From NCBI GenBank assembly GCA_031272365.1, contig JAISTX010000029.1, positions 44,790 to 108,789 on the forward strand: a stretch of DNA of 64,000 bases. Direction: 5' to 3'. Below the pieces are notes generated by a model that was given only the letters and a program-made list of their open reading frames with translations, did no database searches and was not told the DNA's origin. The translations under genes and the position numbers were made by a program. Source of the stretch: Eubacteriales Family XIII. Incertae Sedis bacterium. Its GTDB lineage: Bacteria; Bacillota; Clostridia; Peptostreptococcales; Anaerovoracaceae. Shown here in pieces: positions 1 through 11,096 of this stretch. The first letter of the stretch is position 1; each line of letters starts with the position of its first letter.

Positions 1-2781
1 GATCGTGTCCTTGTCGACCTGGATCGGGATGAGCGCCATCTGCGCGAAGTCGTGGTCATCCTCGTCCTGCGAGTCATCCGGCGTGTCGTCCGACTTGCCG
101 TCGTCATCCTCGTCCGGGAAGCGGTGCTCGTCGATCTCGTTGTCCTTCGGCGGGCCGTCGTTCGAATCGTCGTCGTCCGGCTTCGAGTCGATGTCTTCGA
201 CCTCATTCCCTTCGTCGTCCTCCATCTTGGAGACCTCCGCGAAATTCGTGATCGTCGTGTTCGGGAGCGAATCGCCCCAGTCGACCTTGAGCACGAGCGG
301 CAGGTATTTCACGCTGCCCTCCGTACCGGCGGGCGTGAGCGTGAAGTCCGGCCCGCAATAACGGATCAGCCCCTTCTCCGCGTCCCACTCCCAGATCGGA
401 TAGCCGTCGGCGTCTTTGTTGGACCAGTTCCGCCCAGCGGGCGCCGTGACCGCGTAGTCCTGACTGAACGTTAGCCCCGCCGGGAGGTAGTCCACGAGCC
501 CGCCCGTGGGGATCACGGTCGTGTTCGGGCTCTGGTTGAACACGTCGATGCGGAAGAAGACCAGGTCGCCGTCCCATACCGGCACCGCGCCCGTCGAGGG
601 GATCTCGGCGTCGCCATCCATAGGTGCCGTGTACGTAAACTTCTTCACCCCGTTCGTCTCACGCTCCACACGTTTGATCCACTTGCGCAGCGCGACATCA
701 TACCATTTCTTCCCCGTGTCCGTCGTCGGCTTGTTCGACACCTGCACGGGGTATTCCTGCGGATTCGAATGCAGCTTGTCCGCGTCCCCGGCCTGCTCCG
801 CGCGCACCTCTTTCACCTTGCCGGTCCTGCCGTCCAGGACGACGATGAAACTGCCCGAAAGCCCCGTGTAGCCGCTCGGCGGCTGCGTCTCCGTGACGCG
901 CAGGCGCAAGTCAAGCACGCCGCCCGCGCCATCCTCCCATGGCAGATAGTCGTCCGCCAGCTCGGACAGCTTCACGATGATCTTCCCGTCCACCGTCGTA
1001 TAGCTCTGCCCGGCGAGCTCCACGTTCAGCTTCTCCGCGAGGGCCTTGTAGGCCTCTGTGTCGCTTTCCGCGACGTCCACCGACACGGTGAATACCGCCC
1101 CGTCGAGCATCGCCATCGTCACGCCGTTCACCTTCTGGATCACGAGGTTGCCGCGGTAGGGGTTGACATACCCGTTCGCCCAGCCGCCCATCGCGACGCT
1201 GACCGAGGTATCCTCCCAGGGCGTGCCGGGCTCTTCGCCCTCGCCGATGATGTCGAGCTTGTTGTGAGACGTATCCGAGTATTCGCCCGCGTCGTTCGGT
1301 ACCGCTTTCGTGAAGTAGCCGATCGTGAGCGTCTTGCCGTAGACGGCGGCCGTGTTCATAGTTATTTCGAAAACGCCTGTTGCCTCATCCACCGTGATCG
1401 ACTGGATGTCAGCCGGGTCGACCGGCGTCAGGTAGGTCGACATGTCGACGCCGTAGGAGTTCGGTGCGTACATCAGCGCGTTCATCCAGGCTTCGACGAC
1501 CTGCTCATTCGTATAGTTGGGGTCGTAGGCCTTGCCGTCCTCGTAGTGCGGGTCGGTCGAGGGCGTCGCGTAGACCGGGTTGTCCTTGATGAGGCCGTTC
1601 CAAATGACCTCCGTGTTGACGTAGAAGAGTTTGAACCAGGCCTGGTCGGAAGACTCTGCGCCCTTCGTGCGCCCGAAATAACCGTTCGCCTCGTTGACCG
1701 TGATCGCGTTGCCGACGACCGGCCGCGGGACACTGCGGAAGCTCAGGTCGGATGAATTGCCCGAATGCCCGAGGTCCACGCCGGGATCCGACTCGCCGGG
1801 CGACAGCGCGCGCAGATAGGTCGGCGTCGCGTTCGTGCTCGTGTCGCGGAGCGTGAACGTCTCCGTCGTCGGCAAGGGGTAATTTTGGTCGTCCTCGCAA
1901 GCCATCCATGACTCCGCGTCCGCGTGCTTGTGCTGATTGAGGACGGTCCACCAGAAGAACAGCGTATTGTCCGCCGCCTCGGAGGATACCACCACGCCGA
2001 GCTTGTCGTGCCCCCACTGCTTCTCCGAATAGGGGTTTTTCGTCTCCGGCGTGACCTCCGTGCCGCCGTCCGAATCGCCGTTTTCGACGGTCACGGACCA
2101 AACGACCTTCTTGCCCGCGTTGTTGCCGCTGGACACCTCGTAGGTGAAGGCCCATTGGCCGCCGCCCTTCACCGCGTCGGTGCCGTTGCCCGAAAGCGGC
2201 CCGGTGGGCGAGAGCTTGTCAAAGAGGAAACGCAGGATGATGCGGTTGTAATTGCTGACTGCATACTGGGTTCCATCGTTGCTGTCCGTGCTGTAGTAAC
2301 TGCTGGCCGTTGTCGCGTCCTTGTTGGTCCAGATCACCTGTCCTATCTGCGCCCCGTTGTTGTTGATGACGGGGTTGTAATATATCGAAAGCTGCTGCAG
2401 CACCGTCGCCGGAATCTCGTCGAGGCCGAGGTCGAGCACCACGTCAAAATAGTCATTCTGATGAATGACCAGGTCGGCGGACGTCAGGTTCCAGTTGAAT
2501 TTCACGCCGAAGTCCTTCCCGACGAATTCGCCGCTGTACGCCGGGTCAGTATTCACATGCTGCCCGATCGTGAACACGACGTCCTTCACTTCGACGACGC
2601 TGCTGATGTTGTGCGTATCGCCTTTGTCCGGGAGTGGTATCGGATCGTCGTCCGCAAAGGATATTCCGATCGGCAATGCCGAACATACGATGACCAGAAA
2701 GGCCACCACCGGGAACCGCATCAGCCTCGAGCGAATGCTGAGTCCCGAAGAGTCGTTTTTGTTTTTTCGAGTTTGCTTCAT
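1..2781 (-). CDS. Cna-B/DUF11-type surface adhesin, 3' end outside window
   Basis: One unbroken frame of 927 codons runs from an ATG at 2781 (preceded by AGGTGG) to base 1 with no stop, so the C-terminus and any sortase signal lie beyond the left edge. Residues 1-45 form a long signal peptide: basic start, hydrophobic stretch at about 22-42, likely cut after SFA. About residues 540-655 look like a SpaA/Cna-B domain (GAVFTV, then TETQPPSGY, then FIVVLD). About 697-857 resemble the DUF11-like domain common in Firmicute surface proteins (DVALRKWI, DYLPAGLTF, NFAEV). Residues 860-915 are an Asp-rich linker. Likely exported and wall-attached; ligand unknown. The frame was checked at several points along the gene. 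Confidence 0.8.
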   Translation of the reverse strand, partial: MKQTRKNKNDSSGLSIRSRLMRFPVVAFLVIVCSALPIGISFADDDPIPLPDKGDTHNISSVVEVKDVVFTIGQHVNTDPAYSGEFVGKDFGVKFNWNLTSADLVIHQNDYFDVVLDLGLDEIPATVLQQLSIYYNPVINNNGAQIGQVIWTNKDATTASSYYSTDSNDGTQYAVSNYNRIILRFLFDKLSPTGPLSGNGTDAVKGGGQWAFTYEVSSGNNAGKKVVWSVTVENGDSDGGTEVTPETKNPYSEKQWGHDKLGVVVSSEAADNTLFFWWTVLNQHKHADAESWMACEDDQNYPLPTTETFTLRDTSTNATPTYLRALSPGESDPGVDLGHSGNSSDLSFRSVPRPVVGNAITVNEANGYFGRTKGAESSDQAWFKLFYVNTEVIWNGLIKDNPVYATPSTDPHYEDGKAYDPNYTNEQVVEAWMNALMYAPNSYGVDMSTYLTPVDPADIQSITVDEATGVFEITMNTAAVYGKTLTIGYFTKAVPNDAGEYSDTSHNKLDIIGEGEEPGTPWEDTSVSVAMGGWANGYVNPYRGNLVIQKVNGVTMAMLDGAVFTVSVDVAESDTEAYKALAEKLNVELAGQSYTTVDGKIIVKLSELADDYLPWEDGAGGVLDLRLRVTETQPPSGYTGLSGSFIVVLDGRTGKVKEVRAEQAGDADKLHSNPQEYPVQVSNKPTTDTGKKWYDVALRKWIKRVERETNGVKKFTYTAPMDGDAEIPSTGAVPVWDGDLVFFRIDVFNQSPNTTVIPTGGLVDYLPAGLTFSQDYAVTAPAGRNWSNKDADGYPIWEWDAEKGLIRYCGPDFTLTPAGTEGSVKYLPLVLKVDWGDSLPNTTITNFAEVSKMEDDEGNEVEDIDSKPDDDDSNDGPPKDNEIDEHRFPDEDDDGKSDDTPDDSQDEDDHDFAQMALIPIQVDKDTI

Positions 2782-2876
2782 ATCTTCCACCTATCAACAA
2801 CCTTACCGGCAATAACGTGAAGCACCCGCCCCCCTGCTGCCATGAATAAAAATATCAAAAAACGTAAGGCCTGTGG

Positions 2877-2901
2877 TTACAAAAACGTTCTCTTTTTGTA
2901 A
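2877..2901. repeat. AT-rich 9-bp inverted repeat between adhesin and CPBP gene
   Basis: TTACAAAAA at 2877-2885 pairs perfectly with TTTTTGTAA at 2893-2901 around a 7-base loop. It lies about 20 bases past the CPBP stop codon (minus strand) and about 100 bases upstream of the adhesin start. It may be a weak terminator for the CPBP gene or an operator for the adhesin; the low GC argues against a strong terminator. Confidence 0.4.
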
Positions 2902-2920
2902 AAGCAGGATGGAGAATTCG

Positions 2921-3928
2921 TTACAGAATAGAGACAGACTCGATGACGCCGACGATGGTGGCGCCTACGCAGTAGCACAGGAACGGGATGCACGTGAGCC
3001 CATAGGCGAAGGTGTGGTCGTAGTAGGAGCCCCCGGCGCGGATGCGCGCCGCGACGCCCCGGCGCTGTATGATGAAGATGGCAATGGCCACGATGGTGCA
3101 CGCGAGGATCGCGTAGCCGTACAGCTCCTCCGCCGACCGGGAGATGGTGCTGACCATCGAGAGCCCGTTGACGATGATGTGCAGCAAGATCGAAACGCGT
3201 AGCGAAAACCGGCTCGCCGCGTAGCCGAGCAGAAGCCCGATGAAGAATGCGAACGGGATCTGCAGGATGACCATGTGGAAAAACCCGAAGCACAGGGACG
3301 ACATCACGATCGCGAAGTTTTCCCCGTATTTGCGCAGCATCCCGAGCAGCGCGCCCCGGAAAACGAGCTCCTCGAAGACGGGCCCGACGAGCACGATGTA
3401 GACGATGCCGACCGGCGATATGAACTGGTCCATGATATCGGAATAGCCCTCGGAGATCGACCCGCCCGCCGGCTTGAGCAGCATGTCAATGAACGTGACC
3501 AGATGGCCGTACAGGTACTGCACCGCCTGCGTCGCAAGCAGCAGCGTGAAGAAGACCCCCGGCGTCAGGCGCTCGCGCGCGGGCATGGCCACATCCGTGA
3601 AGAACCGCCGCTTCCGGCAGATCAGGAAGACGAGGGGGCCCACCACCGCGCCGGCCATGACGGCCGCGGACAGCAGATTGGAATCCAGGCTTTCCATGAG
3701 GGCCTGCGAGGTGTCCCCGATGTCCTGAAGCTCCCCGCCCAAGGCGTTTTGCATGACGTCGGAAATCACCTTCGGGTTGCGCATCATGCCTACCCCCTGC
3801 ACGACCGAAGCCACCAGCAGATTGACGCCGAGCGCAAATAGAAGATACCAGATGCACGTCCGCACATCCTTCTTGATGTCGTGGCGGAAAAGCGCCCAAT
3901 TGAAATATGTTGTGTCCAACCGGCTCAT
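2921..3928 (-). CDS. CPBP family intramembrane glutamic endopeptidase
   Basis: A 335-residue, strongly hydrophobic protein with the three signatures of the CPBP (CAAX protease and bacteriocin-processing, Abi) family: EELVFRG at about residues 186-192 (the EExxxR motif), FGFFHM at about 213-218, and HIIVN near 248. These supply the catalytic Glu and His residues in the membrane. About eight membrane segments are visible. Family members process prenylated or secreted peptides or give bacteriocin immunity; the substrate here is unknown. The ATG at 3928 has no ribosome site, but TATACT ends 7 bases before it, so the transcript may be leaderless. It diverges from pncB with 17 bases between start codons. 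Confidence 0.85.
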   Translation of the reverse strand: MSRLDTTYFNWALFRHDIKKDVRTCIWYLLFALGVNLLVASVVQGVGMMRNPKVISDVMQNALGGELQDIGDTSQALMESLDSNLLSAAVMAGAVVGPLVFLICRKRRFFTDVAMPARERLTPGVFFTLLLATQAVQYLYGHLVTFIDMLLKPAGGSISEGYSDIMDQFISPVGIVYIVLVGPVFEELVFRGALLGMLRKYGENFAIVMSSLCFGFFHMVILQIPFAFFIGLLLGYAASRFSLRVSILLHIIVNGLSMVSTISRSAEELYGYAILACTIVAIAIFIIQRRGVAARIRAGGSYYDHTFAYGLTCIPFLCYCVGATIVGVIESVSIL

Positions 3929-3932
3929 GAGG

Positions 3933-3941
3933 TATAGTATA
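3933..3941. promoter_or_regulatory. Overlapping divergent -10 boxes for CPBP gene and pncB
   Basis: Plus strand: TATAGT at 3933-3938, then 7 bases, then the pncB ATG at 3946. Minus strand: TATACT at 3941-3936, then 7 bases, then the CPBP ATG at 3928. The two hexamers share three base pairs, so polymerase could occupy only one at a time. -35 matches are weak (TTGTGT at 3910-3915 for pncB). Neither gene has a clear ribosome site, which fits leaderless initiation in both directions. Confidence 0.5.
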
Positions 3942-3945
3942 TCAT

Positions 3946-5376
3946 ATGAATAAGAACAATCTTACACTGCTTACAGATTTTTACGAGCTCACGATGGCCG
4001 GCGGCTATCTGGAAACAGGCCTCGCGCACGAGATCGCGTACTTCGACCTGTTCTTCCGCCGCGTGCCGGACGGCGGCGGGTTCGCCATCCTGGCCGGCGT
4101 CGAGCAGATGGTCGAGTATCTGAAAGGGCTGCGCTTCGAGGCAGAGGACATCGCCTTCCTGCGGGCCAAGGGCGGGTTTTCCGAGGCCTTCCTGAAATAC
4201 CTCGAGGGCTTCGAGTTTTCCTGCGACGTCTGGGCGCCGCCGGAGGGCACGCCGATCTTCCCGGGCGAGCCGCTCGTCACCGTGCGCGGGCCGCTCCTCC
4301 AGGCGCAGTACGTCGAGTCGATGCTGCTGCTGCTGATCAACCACCAGAGCCTCATCGCGACGAAGGCGAACCGCATCGTCCGCGCGGCGCAGGGGCGCGC
4401 CGTCATGGAGTTCGGCACGCGCCGGGCGCACGGCTCGACGGCGGCCATCCTCGGCGCGCGCGCGGCGTACATCGCCGGGTGCGTCGGCACCGCCTGCACG
4501 GTCTGCGAGCGCGACTTCGGGATCACGGCCCTCGGCACGATGGCCCATTCCTGGGTGCAGGTCTTCCCGTCCGAGTACGACGCCTTCACGGCGTACGCGA
4601 AGCTCTACCCCGACAATTGCACCCTGCTCGTCGACACGTACAGCGTGCTCAAGTCGGGCGTCCCGAACGCGATCCGCGTCTTCAAGGAGCAAAAGCCGCG
4701 GAAGATGGGCATCCGCATCGACAGCGGCGACGCGGCCTACCTCTCGAAGCACGCGCGCGCCATGCTCGACGAGGCCGGGCTCACGGACTGCAAGATCGCC
4801 ATCTCCAACTCGCTCGACGAATGGCTCATCCGCGACATCCTGCTGCAGGGCGCGCCGATCGACAGCTTCGGCGTCGGGGAGCGCCTCATCACGGCGGCCT
4901 CCGACCCCGTCTTCGGCGGCGTCTACAAGATGGCCGGCATCGAGCGGGACGGCGAGATCGTCCCCAAGATGAAGATCAGCGAGAACGTGGAGAAGATCAC
5001 GAACCCGGGCTTCAAAAAGCTCTACCGCCTCTTCGACAAGGGCACCGGGCGCATGATCGCGGACGTGATCACGCTGGCGCACGAAGCGGCGCCGGCAGGC
5101 GACGATTATGTGATCTTCGACCCGAGCTACACATGGAAGCGCAAGAGGCTCTCCGGATTCGTCGCGAAGGACCTGCGTATGCAGATCTTCGACAAGGGCA
5201 GGTGCGTGTACAGCCCGCCGCCGATCGACGACGTCCGCGCCTACTGCCTCGAGCAGATCGGCACGCTCTGGGAGGAGACCATCCGCTTCGAAAACCCGCA
5301 GCCCTACTACGTCGACCTCTCGCAGGAGCTCTGGGCGCTGCGCTCGGACCTCATCGAGCAGTACCAGGCGGATTAG
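3946..5376 (+). CDS. pncB: Nicotinate phosphoribosyltransferase
   Basis: A 476-residue protein of typical length for bacterial NAPRTase. It opens with LLTDFYELTMAGGY, the family's N-terminal signature, and carries FGTRRAHGSTAA at about residues 145-156 with the phosphorylatable active-site His, followed by IDSGD near residue 262 in the phosphoribosyl-binding part. It makes nicotinate mononucleotide from nicotinate, PRPP and ATP (Preiss-Handler salvage), and nadE, which ends this pathway, lies at 23368-25299. Its end overlaps the end of the convergent methyltransferase gene by four bases. Confidence 0.95.
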   Translation: MNKNNLTLLTDFYELTMAGGYLETGLAHEIAYFDLFFRRVPDGGGFAILAGVEQMVEYLKGLRFEAEDIAFLRAKGGFSEAFLKYLEGFEFSCDVWAPPEGTPIFPGEPLVTVRGPLLQAQYVESMLLLLINHQSLIATKANRIVRAAQGRAVMEFGTRRAHGSTAAILGARAAYIAGCVGTACTVCERDFGITALGTMAHSWVQVFPSEYDAFTAYAKLYPDNCTLLVDTYSVLKSGVPNAIRVFKEQKPRKMGIRIDSGDAAYLSKHARAMLDEAGLTDCKIAISNSLDEWLIRDILLQGAPIDSFGVGERLITAASDPVFGGVYKMAGIERDGEIVPKMKISENVEKITNPGFKKLYRLFDKGTGRMIADVITLAHEAAPAGDDYVIFDPSYTWKRKRLSGFVAKDLRMQIFDKGRCVYSPPPIDDVRAYCLEQIGTLWEETIRFENPQPYYVDLSQELWALRSDLIEQYQAD

Positions 5377-6509
5377 ATCCCGCTACCCGTCAGATTGATT
5401 TCCCGGAAGACGCCGCCCGCGAGCCGGATGCGCGCCTTGCCGACCTCCGCGATCGTCCCGTAGCCGGCCGCGCGCGCCGCGCTGCCTTCCGGCGTGGGCT
5501 CCGGGCGCTGCACCAGGATGAAGCGCCGCGCCCCGCCGTCCTTCGCATTGAGCGAGAGCACCGCGTGGGCCGTCGTGGCCGAGCCGGCGAAGAAATCGAG
5601 GACGAGGAAATCGCGCGGGTGCTCCCCGGCCGCCGGGTCGAAGACCAGGCTGATCAGGTACTCGATGAGCGAGACCGGCTTGGGGTAGGAAAAGACTTCC
5701 GTCCCGAACAGCTTCTTCAGCTCCCGGCTCGCGTTCTCCGTCGTGTCGATGCGCTTCGTGAGGCGCCCCTTCGTGCAGAGCGGGTTGCCCTGGTTCGTGA
5801 ACAGGATCTGGCGCGGCGCCGAGCGCGACGACTTCCCCGCCCCGTAGACCGCGCGGATGGCGAAGCCCTCCGTCTTGACGAGGAACCGCGTGCCGTTTTC
5901 GATCTCCTTCTGAACCGTTTCGTTGGACCACCGCGACCGGAAGCGCAGCGAAAACGCGCCTTCGTTGTACCCGCCTGCAACGGTCACGGGATCCAGCAGC
6001 GTGTACGCCTCCGACGCGGCGCGCTCGTACACGCCGTCCGGGATATGGAACAGGACCGTGCCGGGCGGGAAGGTGAGCGCCGCCTCCCGGTTCGAGGCGT
6101 TGAACAGCGGCGCGTCGAGCAGCTCGGTCTTGACGCGCTCCACGAGCAGCTCCTTCAGCTTCGGCCCGCCGCTGCCGCCGCCCGCGTACAGCGCCTTCGC
6201 AAAGCAGAGGATGTATTCCGCATTCGAATAATAGTTGAGCTTCTGCCGGCCGAAATGCTGCGTCTTCTCCCAGAGGAATTCGCAGATGAAATTTTCCTCC
6301 CCGAAGATAGCGTCGCACAGCAGGCGCAGGCGGGCGCGCTCGCCGTCGTCGATGCTGATGAAGATCACGCCGTCCTCGTGCAGCAGCACCCGCGCGAGCG
6401 CCAGGCGCGGCTCCATCATCGCGCACCATTCCTCGTGCGACATCATATGATCCTGGTAGCTGAGGTCCTTGCCCGTGTTGTACGGCGGATCGATATAGAC
6501 CGCGCGCAC
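5373..6509 (-). CDS. Orphan DNA methyltransferase (type III Mod-like), 5' end apparently frameshifted
   Basis: The frame from the GTG at 6509 encodes 378 residues with motif IV IDPPYNTG at 6-13 and motif I FFAGSATT near 302. This order (IV before I) is that of beta-class N6-adenine or N4-cytosine methyltransferases such as type III Mod subunits; the stretch between would hold the target-recognition region. The same frame upstream of the GTG still encodes family-conserved sequence (YIEGDNLDALKLL) back to about 6584 but has no start codon. One extra A in the run at 6574-6577 would join it to a GTG at 6583 that overlaps the ilvN stop. No Res subunit is nearby, so this is a solitary enzyme, either broken or affected by a base-calling error. 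Confidence 0.8.
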   Translation of the reverse strand: MRAVYIDPPYNTGKDLSYQDHMMSHEEWCAMMEPRLALARVLLHEDGVIFISIDDGERARLRLLCDAIFGEENFICEFLWEKTQHFGRQKLNYYSNAEYILCFAKALYAGGGSGGPKLKELLVERVKTELLDAPLFNASNREAALTFPPGTVLFHIPDGVYERAASEAYTLLDPVTVAGGYNEGAFSLRFRSRWSNETVQKEIENGTRFLVKTEGFAIRAVYGAGKSSRSAPRQILFTNQGNPLCTKGRLTKRIDTTENASRELKKLFGTEVFSYPKPVSLIEYLISLVFDPAAGEHPRDFLVLDFFAGSATTAHAVLSLNAKDGGARRFILVQRPEPTPEGSAARAAGYGTIAEVGKARIRLAGGVFREINLTGSGI

Positions 6510-6579
6510 CGCCCCCGCGTAGCTCTCCGACAGCAGCTTCAGCGCGTCTAAGTTGTCCCCCTCGATATAGAGGTTTTCG

Positions 6580-7083
6580 TCACTCTTCCGGATCGTAGAT
6601 CGTGCCCTCGCCCTTTTGCAGCGCGATCGTGCCGGTGCGCGCGATTTCGAGGATCTCGTATTTGCCGAGCAAGTCGATCAATAAGTTGACTTTCGGCGTG
6701 CGGTCGTCGAACTCGAGCATGAGCGTCGTGTGCGAGATATCGACGATCTCGCATTCCATGATCTTCGCGAGGTCGTAGATCTCGCCGCGCTGCTCGGGCG
6801 TGATCTTCACCTTCACGAGCACGAGGTCGCGTTGCACCATATAGTCCGGGTCGAGCTGGTGCACCGTGCGGATGTCGTGCAGCTTCGAGAGCTGGCGCGT
6901 CACCTGCTCCGAGATGTACTTGTCCCCGTCGACGACGATCGTCACGCGCGACACCTTCGGGTCGTCCGTCATGCCGACCGCGAGCGAGTCGATGTTGAAC
7001 CCGCGCCGCGCGAACAGGCCCGAGATGCGCGCCAGCACGCCCGCCCTGTTCTCCACCAATGCCACAATGTAATGTTTCATCAA
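6580..7083 (-). CDS. ilvN: Acetolactate synthase small (regulatory) subunit
   Basis: A 167-residue protein of usual IlvN/IlvH length. The N-terminal ACT domain (residues 1-80) shows the classic pattern VENRAGVLARISGLFARRGF followed by NIDSLAVG, the valine-binding region. It modulates the catalytic subunit IlvB in the first common step of branched-chain amino-acid synthesis; no ilvB is in the window. It lies seven bases downstream of ilvE in the same orientation, so the two probably share a transcript. Its TGA stop overlaps a GTG that would start the methyltransferase if that gene's frameshift were repaired. Confidence 0.95.
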   Translation of the reverse strand: MMKHYIVALVENRAGVLARISGLFARRGFNIDSLAVGMTDDPKVSRVTIVVDGDKYISEQVTRQLSKLHDIRTVHQLDPDYMVQRDLVLVKVKITPEQRGEIYDLAKIMECEIVDISHTTLMLEFDDRTPKVNLLIDLLGKYEILEIARTGTIALQKGEGTIYDPEE

Positions 7084-7090
7084 TCAAACC

Positions 7091-8212
7091 TCATTCTTCA
7101 ATCACCAAACAATTCTCAATTCTCAATCCACAATCCTCAATCCGAACCGTCCAGCCGAATTTGTCCTCCAGCCTTCCGCTCTGTATCCCCGTGATCGTGT
7201 CGTAGAGATCCTGCGCCAAAGGCCCGATCTCGCCGCCGTTGATGATGATGCTGCGGTCCTTCCACAGCATCTCGCCGACGGGGGAGATGACCGCCGCCGT
7301 GCCCGATGCGAAGACCTCGGATAGCTTGCCCGCGTCCGCCGCCGCGTAGACGTCGCCGATCGTGAACCGCTCCTCGCGCACGGGGATGCCCCGGTCGCGC
7401 AGGATCGTGAGCACCGAGTCGCGCGTGATGCCCGGCAGGATCGTGCCCTCGAGCGGCGCCGTGTACACCGTCCCGTCCATGACGAAGAACGCGTTGCTCG
7501 TGCCGATCTCCTCGACGTATTTGCGCTCGCTCCCGTCGAGCCAGAGCACCTGCGAAAACCCCTTCGCGTGCGCCTTCTCCTGCGACTTCAGGCCCATCGC
7601 GTAGTTGCCGCCGATCTTGGAATAGCCCGTGCCGCCCTGCGCCGCGCGGACGTACTCGTCCTCGACGAAGATGCGCGTCGGCGCGAGGCCTTCCTTGTAG
7701 TAAGGCCCGACCGGCGACAGGATGATGATGAACTGGTACGCGTGCGACGGGCGCACGCCGAGGAAGGGCTCCGTTGCGATGATGAACGGCCGGATGTACA
7801 GGCTCGTCCCCGGGTAGTCGGGCACCCAGTCCTTGTCGATCCGGACGAGCGCCTTGATCGCGTCCACATACAGCCCCTCGTCGATGGGCGGGATGCAGAT
7901 GCGGTCGTTCGTCACGTTCGTGCGTTTCGCGTTCATGTCGACGCGGAACAGCTGCACGCCGCCGTCCACAGTCTGATAGGTCTTGAGCCCTTCGAACATC
8001 TCCTGCGCATAGTGCAGGACCGCCGCCGCCGGGTCGAGCGCCAAAGGCCCGTACGGGACGATGCGCGGGTCGTGCCAGCCCCGCCCCGCGTCGTAGTCGA
8101 GCAGGAACATGTGGTCCGTGAAGACCTCCCCGAACCCGAGCGTCTTCGGGTCGGGCTTCGGCTTCGGTGCCTGCGTCTTCGTGATTTTCAAATCTGCCAA
8201 TAAATCCGTCAT
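7091..8212 (-). CDS. ilvE: Branched-chain amino-acid aminotransferase
   Basis: A class IV PLP aminotransferase of 373 residues; SKIGGNYA carries the PLP-binding Lys, GTSNAFF and GTILPGITR are further family motifs. It transfers the amino group between glutamate and the branched-chain 2-oxo acids. The ATG at 8212 is preferred because GAGGTG sits six bases before it; a GTG at 8221 is the alternative. The enzyme body should end at about FGWTV; the remaining 18 or so residues are encoded by a run of near-identical short units (7096-7140), so the C-terminus appears extended by repeat DNA. Follows uvrA by 18 bases. Confidence 0.93.
   Translation of the reverse strand: MTDLLADLKITKTQAPKPKPDPKTLGFGEVFTDHMFLLDYDAGRGWHDPRIVPYGPLALDPAAAVLHYAQEMFEGLKTYQTVDGGVQLFRVDMNAKRTNVTNDRICIPPIDEGLYVDAIKALVRIDKDWVPDYPGTSLYIRPFIIATEPFLGVRPSHAYQFIIILSPVGPYYKEGLAPTRIFVEDEYVRAAQGGTGYSKIGGNYAMGLKSQEKAHAKGFSQVLWLDGSERKYVEEIGTSNAFFVMDGTVYTAPLEGTILPGITRDSVLTILRDRGIPVREERFTIGDVYAAADAGKLSEVFASGTAAVISPVGEMLWKDRSIIINGGEIGPLAQDLYDTITGIQSGRLEDKFGWTVRIEDCGLRIENCLVIEE
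7093..7142. repeat. Short AATTGAGAATTGAG-like tandem units at the end of ilvE
   Basis: The plus strand shows repeated variants of CAATTCTCAATTCTCAAT and CAATCCTCAATCC. They are read as the last codons of ilvE (residues such as IEDCGLRIENC), which look unlike a natural aminotransferase end. Similar low-complexity units occur between genes in many bacteria. Confidence 0.5.
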
Positions 8213-8230
8213 CTCTCTCACCTCAACAAA

Positions 8231-11083
<2,853 letters not shown>

Positions 11084-11090
11084 ATAGTCA

Positions 11091-11096
11091 ATTATA
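11091..11096 (-). promoter_or_regulatory. -10 box directly before uvrA start
   Basis: TATAAT on the minus strand, seven bases before the uvrA ATG at 11083, in the 13-base gap after the uvrB stop. No convincing -35 box and no ribosome site. The position would put the transcript start at or next to the ATG. Confidence 0.45.

Noticed and set aside
1..2781. Several short ORFs on both strands at the left edge
   Set aside because: They are shadows; one continuous minus-strand frame covers the whole stretch and encodes a recognisable adhesin.
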